Source of the DNA: an uncultured Eubacteriales bacterium
GTDB taxonomy: Bacteria > Bacillota > Clostridia > Oscillospirales > Acutalibacteraceae
DNA: 64,000 bases
Assembly: GCA_934477125.1 (NCBI GenBank)
Contig: CAKSOL010000002.1
Location: 124,001-188,000, forward strand
Reading direction: 5' to 3'
Shown: positions 35,001 to 44,110 of the stretch, piece after piece
Layout: each line of letters begins with the position of its first letter
Position numbering within the stretch: position 1 is the first letter of the stretch
Notes under the pieces: generated by a model
What the model was told of the DNA's origin: nothing
Seen by the model: only the letters and a program-made list of their open reading frames with translations
The model's database searches: none
Program-made: the position numbers and the translations under genes

Positions 35001-35055
35001 TTGACAAATTTGTCGGTATGCTGTAAACTATATATGTCGGTAGCATACCGACATA
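35001..35055 (+). promoter_or_regulatory. blaI promoter with BlaI-type operators
   Basis: TTGACA (35001-35006), 17 nt, TAAACT (35024-35029). Just downstream, TATGTCGGTA (35033-35042), GCA, TACCGACATA (35046-35055) is a perfect 10-bp-arm palindrome. A third TGTCGGTA half-site sits in the spacer (35011-35018), and TGTCGGTATGC there is the exact inverse of GCATACCGACA at 35043-35053. Bound repressor dimers would cover the spacer and the transcription start. This fits autorepression by the adjacent BlaI-family protein. Confidence 0.88.
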
Positions 35056-35073
35056 TAATAAGGAGGTATGGCT

Positions 35074-35436
35074 GTGGATGAAATCAAGTTAGGCGTTGTT
35101 GACGGGAAATTTGCCGATATAGTATGGGATAACGCGCCTATAACGACCGGCGAGCTTGTTAAGAAATGCTCGGAAAAGCTTTTTTGGAAACGTCCGACCG
35201 TCTACTCCGCTTTGCATAAATTCTGCAATAACGGCATTTTTAAGATGGAAAACGGTGTCGTTTATGTTTTGATTACCCGTGAACAGCTTCACGCAAGGCA
35301 GAGCGAAAAATTCGTCGATGAGGTGTTCGGAGGCTCGCTGCCGGCATTTGTTGCCGCTTTTACAAAGAAAAAACGCCTGAGCGAGGCTGAAATATCGGAA
35401 ATAAGGAAAATGATTGACAACGCAAGGGAGGATTAG
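35074..35436 (+). CDS. blaI: BlaI/MecI-family transcriptional repressor
   Basis: A 120-residue winged-helix repressor (VDGKFADIVWDNAPITTGEL, then WKRPTVYSALHKFCNNGIF as recognition helix and wing), with a C-terminal dimerisation helix (SLPAFVAAFTKKKRLSEAEI). Family members hold target promoters off as dimers until cleaved after a signal from a BlaR1-type partner. GGAGG is 7 nt before GTG 35074; the ATG at 35068 is only 1 nt from it and is less likely. The BlaR1-like gene starts 2 bp after its stop. No beta-lactamase gene follows; the next gene is the NACHT protein. Confidence 0.92.
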   Translation: MDEIKLGVVDGKFADIVWDNAPITTGELVKKCSEKLFWKRPTVYSALHKFCNNGIFKMENGVVYVLITREQLHARQSEKFVDEVFGGSLPAFVAAFTKKKRLSEAEISEIRKMIDNARED

Positions 35437-35438
35437 CT

Positions 35439-38018
35439 ATGGCGCGCTTTCTTGAAGCTCTTTCAACCGCTTTTCTCAAAACCCTGAATATGAGTATTTC
35501 GGCAGGTTGGGTAATTCTCGCGGTGCTTTGTCTCAGACTTATTCTTAAAAAAGCGCCTAAGCTTGTAAACTGCCTGCTTTGGGGTATAGCGGCGCTGAGA
35601 CTGATTTTTCCGGTATCACTTGAAAGCATTTTCAGTCTTATTCCGAGCGCCGAGACGGTTGATTATTCGGTAAACGATTTCAGACCGTATGTTGATTCCG
35701 GAATAGCGCCGATAAATAGCGCTGCAAACGGCTATCTGAATGAGCGCTTCTTTGAGGGCGTTACCGTTCCGGTGCGCCGTTCTCCGGCAAACCCGATTAA
35801 CGTAATTTCTCTGATATGGCTGCTCGGAACAGTACTTATTTTGGTATATGCGGCGGTCAGCTTTATCAGACTCAAAAGAAAGGTAAAATTCAGTACGCCG
35901 TTTGAGCATAACACTTATGACGCACTTATCTGCGATTCTGTTAATTCGCCTTTTATTTTCGGAATTTTCCGCCCGGTAATTTATCTTCCGTCGTCCCTTG
36001 GCGCAAAACAGTGCGAATATGTTATGGCTCATGAGCGTTCGCACCTTGCCCGCAGGGATCATCTTTGGAAACCGCTCGGATTTATGATACTTGCGGTGCA
36101 TTGGTTCAATCCTCTGTGCTGGGCGGGCTATGCCTTGTTCTGTAAGGATATGGAGCTTGCCTGTGATGAGAGAGTTATAAAATCTCTTGATTTTGAGCAG
36201 AGAAAGGAATATTCCAAAACTCTTCTGGAGCTAAGCGCAGGGCAGAGCGCGCTTTCCGTATGTCCGCTTGCGTTCTGCGAGGTCGGCGTTAAGCAGAGAA
36301 TAAAGAGCGCGCTTAGCTATAAAAAGCCGGCGCTTTGGATAATGATTGCCGCTGCAGTTATTTGCGCCCTGTCCGCCGTCTGCCTGCTGACAAATCCGAA
36401 AAGGGGAGTAAGCCTTACAGAAAACAGCGGGATTGTCGGCGTAACGACGACGAGCGGAACTGCCGGAGTTGTTTTTAAGTTTATATCCGGGAATGTCGCC
36501 GGAACAGGTTCTGCTGTTTATGCAGACTGGATAAACGAAACCGAAAGCAGTATCTGCATACCTGATGAATTTTCGCTTTTCTGTGACGGCAAGCCATTGA
36601 AAAGCGGCAGGCAGCATACCGCTGAAGTGACTGTTTTAAAGCCGGGCGAGCGGTTTAACGATACCTTTAATTTGCAGGATTACAGCATTTTGCAAAAAGG
36701 GAGCTACACGCTCAAAAAAGAATTTTGGTTTGAAAACTCCCCGAACGATAAACGCGTTGCCGAATTGGGCTTTATTATCGGAGACAGATTTCCGTTTGTC
36801 GAAAAGGTTTATTCTGTTGAAAGCGTTGTCAGAGCGGATACGGATTATGAGCTCAGCGGCATTGAGGATATGCGCGTTGCGGTTGACGACTCAATGTTCG
36901 GATATCTGAACTTTTATTATCGCGGGAGAATAGATACAGTTAATATGTATTATTTCGGCATGTTTACTCAAACTACTGTGATTGACGGTATGTTTGCAGC
37001 CGAAAAAGAGGGCTGGCGCGGCGGAATTGACGGAACAACTCTCGAAAAAAATAATGTATTCATCTTCTGTGCGCTTAACAGCAGTGATAATAAACGCTGT
37101 TATTTGCTGCTTCAGGATAACGGAGATATTTACCTGGCATACGGCAGGCGCAAGGACGAAAGCGCGGCATACCTTGTTTTTAAGCTAAGGGAAACCGATG
37201 AAAGTATTGCGGATATGAACCTTGGCGAGCGTGAGCTTGGAAATCTCCGCGATAAAATGTATCGGGCTGAACGGATTTTGTATCAGTCCGAAAGCGCACC
37301 GGCGCTTGTCGACAGTAATCTGCCTCTTTTCGGCATATCTCCGGCTATGACCTTTTATTCGGTTGAAAAACCCGGAAATAATCAGTATTATTTGGATGAG
37401 CTTGTTGAAATATCTCCGGATATAGTGAGTATGCAGGAGGAACTGGGAATACCCAGAGATTTCAGCGGCTTTTCGCTTGAGGAATTATTTAAAAATAACG
37501 AACGCACATATCGCGCCTATTCCTTTGACGGTTACCGCTACTGCTATGTTTTTAAGCAAAAGGGCGGGAAAATATATATTGCCTACGCTAACAAGCTTAA
37601 GGAACCGCCGGTAATGTATGTATTTGAGGTAAAAACTACCGGAGAAAACTTTTATGTAGGCAGTAAATCCGAATCGGTACCCTCATATTATATATGGCGC
37701 CGCTCTGAAAGCCTTTTGGATTGTCCCTGCATAACGCTTGACGGAAAGGGAAGATTTACGATTACCTTTTCAATTTCAAGCAGCTATATCAGTCAGGGCT
37801 CTTACAGCATTGAAAGAGGCGGTTTTACGCTCAAAAGCGACGAGAACGATTATACTCTTGCTTTCGATTTCAAAAGCGACGGTACAAGCGACGGATATTT
37901 TTATAATAAAGAGCGTTCAACCTATAACGCCGACAAATTTTATATAGATATTCCGGACGGTGCAAGATTTGATTTTTACGGCACGGATTGGGATATGGTT
38001 ACAAGGAATTGGAATTAA
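35439..38018 (+). CDS. BlaR1-like M56 metalloprotease sensor with long extracytoplasmic tail
   Basis: 859 residues. The N-terminal M56 domain has membrane segments near 20-38, 47-65, 125-145 and 299-318. It carries a HExxH zinc site, HERSH at 198-202, followed by ELACDERVI near 246. BlaR1/MecR1 proteins sense outside and cleave BlaI inside. The tail from about 320 is not the penicillin-binding domain of BlaR1 and I see no SxxK there. It is beta-rich and contains two copies of a module (QDNGDIYLAYGRRKDESAAY near 563; KQKGGKIYIAYANKLKEPPV near 707). The ligand is unknown. It stops 22 bp before the NACHT gene with no terminator between. Confidence 0.85.
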   Translation: MARFLEALSTAFLKTLNMSISAGWVILAVLCLRLILKKAPKLVNCLLWGIAALRLIFPVSLESIFSLIPSAETVDYSVNDFRPYVDSGIAPINSAANGYLNERFFEGVTVPVRRSPANPINVISLIWLLGTVLILVYAAVSFIRLKRKVKFSTPFEHNTYDALICDSVNSPFIFGIFRPVIYLPSSLGAKQCEYVMAHERSHLARRDHLWKPLGFMILAVHWFNPLCWAGYALFCKDMELACDERVIKSLDFEQRKEYSKTLLELSAGQSALSVCPLAFCEVGVKQRIKSALSYKKPALWIMIAAAVICALSAVCLLTNPKRGVSLTENSGIVGVTTTSGTAGVVFKFISGNVAGTGSAVYADWINETESSICIPDEFSLFCDGKPLKSGRQHTAEVTVLKPGERFNDTFNLQDYSILQKGSYTLKKEFWFENSPNDKRVAELGFIIGDRFPFVEKVYSVESVVRADTDYELSGIEDMRVAVDDSMFGYLNFYYRGRIDTVNMYYFGMFTQTTVIDGMFAAEKEGWRGGIDGTTLEKNNVFIFCALNSSDNKRCYLLLQDNGDIYLAYGRRKDESAAYLVFKLRETDESIADMNLGERELGNLRDKMYRAERILYQSESAPALVDSNLPLFGISPAMTFYSVEKPGNNQYYLDELVEISPDIVSMQEELGIPRDFSGFSLEELFKNNERTYRAYSFDGYRYCYVFKQKGGKIYIAYANKLKEPPVMYVFEVKTTGENFYVGSKSESVPSYYIWRRSESLLDCPCITLDGKGRFTITFSISSSYISQGSYSIERGGFTLKSDENDYTLAFDFKSDGTSDGYFYNKERSTYNADKFYIDIPDGARFDFYGTDWDMVTRNWN

Positions 38019-38040
38019 AACAGGAAGTGAATTACAGCTT

Positions 38041-41000
38041 ATGGCAAATGTACAATACACCCTATTCGGACAGAGCTTTGTTGAATCGCAGGGCAATATG
38101 ATGAGCAGAACGTTTGAGGAGCTTTTAAACCGCCATCCCGAAAAACTGTCAGGGGCGATTGAGTATTTTACCTGTCTGACAGACGCGGATTTGTTGCAGA
38201 GCCCTGAGGCACTGCGCTCGGCTCCCAACGCATTTTTAAATAAACACGAAATTACGGTTGACGGACGGCGGATTTATGTCGGGACTTCTTATAATTTAAA
38301 GCAAAAGCTGTCGCTGATAGCAAGACTGTTTAAGCTGTTGGGCGAGGATGAGGCTCAGTTCAGCTTTGAGCAGACAAACGTCAGTCCTGCCGCAGATAAA
38401 GAAGTAGCAAAAAGAGAGCGTAAGCAAGCCGCGCCCGAAATAACCTATCGCTTTTTTGGTAAGCTGTACCGTTCAACACAGGCTGAAATGATGTATCGCG
38501 TATTTGAAACCGTTTTATCGGAAAATTCCGGTTTGTCAGACTGGGCTGCGGAGAATTTAAACTGTGTTTCATTGATTGATTATACAGCACCCCAAAACCG
38601 GGCTCCGGAGATGCCGCCAGCTTTCCGAAGCTGCCGCAGAATAAATTCGGGAGAAAAAAGTCTTTGCATCGGCAGCGCATATGCTTTAAAGGCAAAGCAG
38701 GCTATGATTGATAAGCTGCTAAAGAAAGCAAATTTACCGAGTAATGTATTAGTTATAATTGATAATGCTGTGGATGTCAATAAGACAGAATGGCAAATCG
38801 AAGCGGCTCGGTCAGCTGTGAAAGGAATAGCTGAGTTAGGCGGGAGCGGCGGCAATGCCGGAATTATAAGTCAGCCTGTGGGGACAGGAAAAACCGTTGT
38901 TTTAAACGAAATCATCCGCCGCCTGTTTGAGAAAAAAGAGCAAATCAGCTCGGTTCTCCTGCTTACAGCCAGTACGAAACTTGCCGAGCAGCTTGAGAAA
39001 CAGCTTAAAGAATTATCAGACGGCTTATATGAAATAGTATTGGCAGACACTACTGAAAAGCTCAAAAGCTTTACCGGCAGGCAGAATACTGTGGTAATAG
39101 CTGTTGCTCAAATGTTTTCAGTGAGAAGTTCTTATAGTCTGCATCGGTTTGTAGACGATGATATGTCTCCTTTTTCAGACTCCCGGAGTCTGCTTGTTGT
39201 CTCCGTTGATAATCCGGCGTTTAATAGCTTGGGGCGCATATACAGCGATGTACATAGTCGGTTTCCCAATGCTGTTTTTATGGCGTTTACCGCGGAGCCT
39301 CAGCCGACAAAGCAGCTCGCCGAATGCTTCGGACCTCTGCTTTACCGTTATACATACGAACAGGCTGTTATGGACGGGGCTATTAACACCGTTGAATATG
39401 AAAGCATTTATATTAAACCGAAGAATGAGGATAATTCAGAAATTTCTGAAGAGCTTGCAGAACTGATTTTAACACGCGAAAAGGAACAGGGCGGCTGCGC
39501 ATTGCTCCTTTGCTCGGACAGTAAAACTGCATATATGTATTATTCATTGCTGCAGCATTTAGCCGAAGGTGAATATGAAATACGCATAAGGACATCAAAT
39601 ATACTGCCAAAAGAATATAAAAGGAGTGATGGTACGCCGTATCGCCGTTGGAACGGACAGTATTTTAACGGCATTGTGGTTGCCGTTACGACATATATTG
39701 CAGGCGATATTTTCGATACTGTATATCTTGAAAAAAGGCTGAAAGGACCTGAATTTGTGTCTGTTTTTTCCTTGCTGTGCAGTAAGGATAACAGACGCAA
39801 AAAAGAGGGAAAGCTGATAGATGTCGGCAATAACCGGAAAATATTGAATGAGCTGATGACGGAATTTCCTCTCTTTGTGGAAAAATCTGCGGAAGAAGCT
39901 CAAAAGAAAAACCTGAATAAGCTTTTAAAAGGTCTTTCTGACGCGCTTAAATCGGGAGAATACAGAACAGTAGGGTCACTGCTGTCGGAAATAGATAAGG
40001 AAAATTACGAAACCGGAGCGTCGCTGTCTGAGCAATTAGCCTTTTTGTTTCCGAATAATGATATGCAGCAGCTTGAAACATACTGGCGGCAGCATGCGGA
40101 TGAGCTGTGCTGGAAAAGTAATATGTGGTGCGCGCTGTCGGCTGATTCTGCGCGTAAGTTGGAGACGCCTGCTTTTTCCGATAATGCCGATTCCGAGGTC
40201 TTGCAGGAAAATGAGGAAATTCCGGCAAGACCGCGTACAGCCGAGGGAACGTCTCAGGAGCGCGGCGCGTTGCTGGAACGTGAAACAAAACGGCTGATAA
40301 GCGAGCTGTTTGATTTGGACCCGGATGATGAAGACATACTGCGTGAATTGCGGCTGCAAACCTCCGGAGAACAATTCGGCTTTGATATAACATTTACATA
40401 TACGGACGCATACGGCGCAATATGCAGATGTATGATTGAATGTAAAAATTATCAGAACGCGATAAATCCATCCAATGTCGTGGACAAATTAAGCGCTCTC
40501 AGAACCGACGGTATAGAGGTAGACCATTGGATTTTGATTTCGCCGAACGCCAATGTTTCAAATTACCTGTGGAATCAATATCTGAAATGGACAGAGCAGG
40601 ACGCATGGTACCCTGTTAAGGATGTTCAGTTTTGGACGCCTGATCAGAATGTGCATAAGCTGTTCAGCCTGTTTCCGCATATTTATTCTAAATTTTATAT
40701 TAACGATGATGATGCTTGCCGGTTAAGCGATGAGGAACGCCGTCAGATTTTAGCCGAGTGGAAGGAAAGAATAAGACCCGTTCCGTATTTGCCTGAAAAA
40801 TGGAGAAAATATTTAAAAACTCCCGGACTTTTACTTACTGAACACGAGGCCGATCCGGCTACCGTTCGCGAATATGATTTTATATATGAACGCAGGGCTG
40901 CTGCAAGGCTGTTGGATAAGGACGGGCGCGTTGTTGACGGTACGGCGGAGGAATACTTTTTAAAGTGGCTTAACGAGTCGGAAAAAAGCAATGCGCTGCT

Positions 41001-43269
41001 TTTAGGAGACTTCGGCGACGGAAAGAGCTTTTTTACATACTCTCTTGCCCGCAGACTGTGCGCAGATTTTTCCGCTTCGCCGAACTCAGGCTGGATTCCG
41101 CTGCGTCTTTCTTTAAGAGGGGTGGGGAATAAAAGCAATATGGATCCCAGAGCGTTTTTAGATCAAAGACTCAGGGAATTTTCAGAGGGTATCAGCGAAT
41201 GGAATGACATTAAATGCAGATACCGCTGTCTTATTATTCTCGACGGCTTTGATGAAATGTCCCAGGAAATGAACGATGCCGCCGTATTTGAAAATATACT
41301 CACGCTTGAAAGAATAATAGAACAGTTCAGCGGTTATAAAATAATTGTTACCTCGCGGAAAAATGTTATTTATTCAGACAGCGTAAGGAACAGAATACTT
41401 TTTTCTCTTAATAATCCCGAAATACTTCATCTTGCGCCGCTTGCAAACAAGGAACGTATTGATTTCCTGAATCGCCTTGCAGATACGCCGGAAAAAAGGG
41501 TTCGTTTGCATGAAATCCGAAACACTCATGACCTTTTGGGTCTGGCGGCAAAGCCTTTGTTCCTGAATATGATGAGAGCTCAGCTGGAGGATGACAATAT
41601 CCGCGCAACGGATATGTCCGGAATATATCGCAGCTATGCCGAAAGGGTTCTTATGCGTAAGTATAAAACTCAATTAGCATTGACCCGTGATTATACAAAT
41701 CCGGCTGATGTTTGCAGCCGCTTAATCGAGCTGCTCGAAAAGCTTGCATTATGCTTGCAGCAAAACGGTCTTGAAAGTATAAGCCTTGACAACTTTAAGT
41801 CTCATACAAATCAGGCGGATTTGGCTCAGCTGCTTTGGGACAGTATTGAGTCGCCCGACTCAGAGCTTTCAGCTGATGCCGATGAACGCATAACAAACAG
41901 GTCGCTCCTTAAATATGATAACGGACATACCGGCAGCATATGCTTTTGTCACCGCTCTATGAAAGAATATTTTGTTGCCGCAGGAATTGTCCGGTGGTTG
42001 CTGAATGATTTGCAGGCAGCGCGCATCTTCTTGCAAACCGGCAATTTGGGATATGAAATCCTCGAATTTGCAGGAAATGCTGTTAAGGGACTTAATGCAA
42101 ATGCAAAAAGCCGGGTAATTAAACACTTGACAAGCCTTGCTTTACAAAGCCGCGGAAAGCAAAATGATGCCGATAAGGAACGGTATTCGGTTCTGAGTAC
42201 AAACTGTGTAAACCTTCTGCATTACAGCGGCGCGGGACTTGCCGGAGAAGATTGGAGTAATCTTATTCTTGATAATGCAGTACTGTCAGGAGAAGATCTT
42301 TCAGGTAAAAATCTGTCATTCAGCTCTATGAAATATGCCCGAATGGATAATGCCGATCTTACCGGATGCGATTTGCGCGGCTGTGATTTTACAGGCGTTC
42401 GTTTTGAAAAAAGCGGTCAGCTCTTATCGTTTGCGATTGACCCGAATGAAACAACCCTGTTAGCGTATTACAGAGACGGCAGCCTGCGCGAGTGGAAAAC
42501 CCAAACGGGTGATACACAGACCGTTGCAAGCCTGCCTCCTGAAAATACGGGACGTTTAATTCTTTCCGATGGCTTCAGGGCAGGATTTGCAATTCCGGAA
42601 AAGCTGCAATTTTGGCAGCGTTCTCTGAATAAAGTTGATTTTTCAGGATATGTATTTCTAAGACAGGGAACTGAGGTTCTTGATTTTTGCGGTAACAGCG
42701 TATTAGCTGTTAAAAACGGCATACTTTCTCTTATCAATCTACCTGATAATACAATTATTTTCCGCCGCGAGACAATAGGTAGGTATAGAACGTGCCTTTT
42801 TAATGACAACACCGTTGTTTTCTGGTCTGAGGAAAACGGCTTGGAAATTATCAGTGCTTTGGGCAATGAACCGGAAAGTAAAATTATTCCATACGAACAG
42901 CCGGTTGATTACCTGTGCGCTGCTGCCGTTTCTGCTTGCGAGGGGTATATATACCTTATCAGTGACGGAAGTATATTAAACAGCTTTAGAATTACAACTG
43001 ATAGGGCGCACGGCGGCTGGCATGTATCATCCGATGTCACCGGGCTTGATTGCAAAGAGGAAATAACATCAATTTCAGCGGACGGTTCGGGCGGAATTTA
43101 TTTAGGTACCGTGTCAGGCGTAATTAAGCAGTATTTGCGCAATCATACTGGAACAGCGAAAGAAAAACGCAGTTACCGCCTTGAATTGAAATGCCGCGGA
43201 GCAAAAATAGACGGAGTTCACCCTCAGGAGCAATATTTAATACTGGAAAAAGCTGTTTTAAATCAGTGA
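38041..43269 (+). CDS. Giant NACHT protein: tandem domain, inactive HsdR-like motor, PD-(D/E)XK nuclease, NACHT, pentapeptide repeats, propeller-like tail
   Basis: A 1742-residue protein I do not recognise as a named system. In order: two copies of a ~100-residue domain (about 4-104, 133-234); an HsdR-like SF2 motor (about 245-620) with intact Walker A GTGKT at 281-285 but VDNPAF at 389-394 where DEAH belongs, FTAEP at 416-420 for FTGTP, and no QxxxRxxR near 570-585; a restriction-nuclease-like domain with E746, D782 and E800-C-K802; a NACHT ATPase with GDFGDGKS at 989-996, LDGFDE at 1067-1072 and IIVTSR at 1101-1106; pentapeptide repeats (about 1400-1459); and a beta-rich, WD40-like end. NACHT-plus-nuclease layout is typical of antiviral STAND proteins, so abortive DNA cleavage after phage sensing is inferred. 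ATG 38041 follows AGGAAGTGA by about 12 nt. Expression probably depends on the upstream BlaI/BlaR1 pair. Confidence 0.85.
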   Translation: MANVQYTLFGQSFVESQGNMMSRTFEELLNRHPEKLSGAIEYFTCLTDADLLQSPEALRSAPNAFLNKHEITVDGRRIYVGTSYNLKQKLSLIARLFKLLGEDEAQFSFEQTNVSPAADKEVAKRERKQAAPEITYRFFGKLYRSTQAEMMYRVFETVLSENSGLSDWAAENLNCVSLIDYTAPQNRAPEMPPAFRSCRRINSGEKSLCIGSAYALKAKQAMIDKLLKKANLPSNVLVIIDNAVDVNKTEWQIEAARSAVKGIAELGGSGGNAGIISQPVGTGKTVVLNEIIRRLFEKKEQISSVLLLTASTKLAEQLEKQLKELSDGLYEIVLADTTEKLKSFTGRQNTVVIAVAQMFSVRSSYSLHRFVDDDMSPFSDSRSLLVVSVDNPAFNSLGRIYSDVHSRFPNAVFMAFTAEPQPTKQLAECFGPLLYRYTYEQAVMDGAINTVEYESIYIKPKNEDNSEISEELAELILTREKEQGGCALLLCSDSKTAYMYYSLLQHLAEGEYEIRIRTSNILPKEYKRSDGTPYRRWNGQYFNGIVVAVTTYIAGDIFDTVYLEKRLKGPEFVSVFSLLCSKDNRRKKEGKLIDVGNNRKILNELMTEFPLFVEKSAEEAQKKNLNKLLKGLSDALKSGEYRTVGSLLSEIDKENYETGASLSEQLAFLFPNNDMQQLETYWRQHADELCWKSNMWCALSADSARKLETPAFSDNADSEVLQENEEIPARPRTAEGTSQERGALLERETKRLISELFDLDPDDEDILRELRLQTSGEQFGFDITFTYTDAYGAICRCMIECKNYQNAINPSNVVDKLSALRTDGIEVDHWILISPNANVSNYLWNQYLKWTEQDAWYPVKDVQFWTPDQNVHKLFSLFPHIYSKFYINDDDACRLSDEERRQILAEWKERIRPVPYLPEKWRKYLKTPGLLLTEHEADPATVREYDFIYERRAAARLLDKDGRVVDGTAEEYFLKWLNESEKSNALLLGDFGDGKSFFTYSLARRLCADFSASPNSGWIPLRLSLRGVGNKSNMDPRAFLDQRLREFSEGISEWNDIKCRYRCLIILDGFDEMSQEMNDAAVFENILTLERIIEQFSGYKIIVTSRKNVIYSDSVRNRILFSLNNPEILHLAPLANKERIDFLNRLADTPEKRVRLHEIRNTHDLLGLAAKPLFLNMMRAQLEDDNIRATDMSGIYRSYAERVLMRKYKTQLALTRDYTNPADVCSRLIELLEKLALCLQQNGLESISLDNFKSHTNQADLAQLLWDSIESPDSELSADADERITNRSLLKYDNGHTGSICFCHRSMKEYFVAAGIVRWLLNDLQAARIFLQTGNLGYEILEFAGNAVKGLNANAKSRVIKHLTSLALQSRGKQNDADKERYSVLSTNCVNLLHYSGAGLAGEDWSNLILDNAVLSGEDLSGKNLSFSSMKYARMDNADLTGCDLRGCDFTGVRFEKSGQLLSFAIDPNETTLLAYYRDGSLREWKTQTGDTQTVASLPPENTGRLILSDGFRAGFAIPEKLQFWQRSLNKVDFSGYVFLRQGTEVLDFCGNSVLAVKNGILSLINLPDNTIIFRRETIGRYRTCLFNDNTVVFWSEENGLEIISALGNEPESKIIPYEQPVDYLCAAAVSACEGYIYLISDGSILNSFRITTDRAHGGWHVSSDVTGLDCKEEITSISADGSGGIYLGTVSGVIKQYLRNHTGTAKEKRSYRLELKCRGAKIDGVHPQEQYLILEKAVLNQ

Positions 43270-43274
43270 AAAAC

Positions 43275-43308
43275 ACAGCCGCCCGTTTTTAATTAAACGG
43301 GCGGCTGT
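43275..43308. terminator. Strong terminator after the NACHT gene
   Basis: A perfect 14-bp inverted repeat, ACAGCCGCCCGTTT and AAACGGGCGGCTGT, loop TTAATT. It ends the blaI-blaR1-NACHT unit and may also end the convergent gene at 43316-44062. Confidence 0.9.
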
Positions 43309-43315
43309 ACTCTGT

Positions 43316-44062
43316 TTATTCTTTTGTTGCAATTTCAATTATTGCCTTTGAGGATTTAACACATTCCTCAAGGTTTTTGGATTTTTTAAAAGCCTGTGCG
43401 TCGGTTTTCCGACAGGCAATTTTTAAATTTTCCGGTAACGGCAGGCTTAAAGCGTTTGATTCGCTGTCAGGCTGACAGGCAGAATAAAACGCTTGTCCGA
43501 GCGGAATGAAATCGCTGTCAAAGCAGCCCGAAAGCGCGCCGTCTGATTCCGTAAAATACTTTTCTCCCTTGTCGTCAACTATATATAACAGCGCGTTGTC
43601 GTTAGCGGCGAGAGTTGCCTGCAATTTCTGCATAATGGTATACTTGTATTGCATATCTCCGGTTTCGCTGAAAGAACAATTTATAACCTGAACCTTTACC
43701 TTGCCGTCTCCGTTTATGTCCTCGCAGTATTTCTCGGCAAATTCAGATATCCGGTCGCAGGCATCGTCTGATACCGGAGTGTATGTAAACAAAACAAGCT
43801 GTAAATCCGCTTCAACCCGGCTGCAGCATTGAGCAACAAGAATTATAATTACAATAACCGCAGCAAGTGAGCCGAGAATAACATATTTATCATGATACCA
43901 TATATTTTTAAGCTTTTCACCGAATGTTTTCGGCAGAACAGCCTCCTCGCTCGGTTTCGGTCCTGTCGGCATTTCGCCGTTTTGCATACGCTTGAGTTCG
44001 AGAAATTCTTCTCTTGCCCGCCGCTGCTCCTCGACTATTTCATTTGTTTTTTTCTTTGGCAT
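43316..44062 (-). CDS. Single-pass membrane protein, unknown function
   Basis: 248 residues. A charged cytoplasmic N-terminus of about 60 residues (helical, REEFLELKRMQNGEMPTG) is followed by one membrane segment (YVILGSLAAVIVIIILVAQC, about 61-80) and an extracytoplasmic domain of ~165 residues, about 100-248, with alternating strands and helices (FTYTPVSDDACDRISEFAEK). No catalytic motif or family was recognised. GGAGTGA precedes the ATG by 7 nt. Its 3' end faces the NACHT gene across a shared terminator. Confidence 0.75.
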   Translation of the reverse strand: MPKKKTNEIVEEQRRAREEFLELKRMQNGEMPTGPKPSEEAVLPKTFGEKLKNIWYHDKYVILGSLAAVIVIIILVAQCCSRVEADLQLVLFTYTPVSDDACDRISEFAEKYCEDINGDGKVKVQVINCSFSETGDMQYKYTIMQKLQATLAANDNALLYIVDDKGEKYFTESDGALSGCFDSDFIPLGQAFYSACQPDSESNALSLPLPENLKIACRKTDAQAFKKSKNLEECVKSSKAIIEIATKE

Positions 44063-44110
44063 AAAAAGGTCACTCCAGCCTGCTGTTGATGAAATTCAGA
44101 GAATAAAAAG

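Noticed and set aside
35068..35073. ATG at 35068 as the start of the BlaI-family protein
   Set aside because: It is 1 nt from the GGAGG; GTG 35074 has a normal 7-nt spacing.
37960..38040. Extension of the NACHT protein start upstream to 37960
   Set aside because: It would overlap the blaR1-like gene by 59 bp in another frame and has no ribosome site, whereas ATG 38041 has one.
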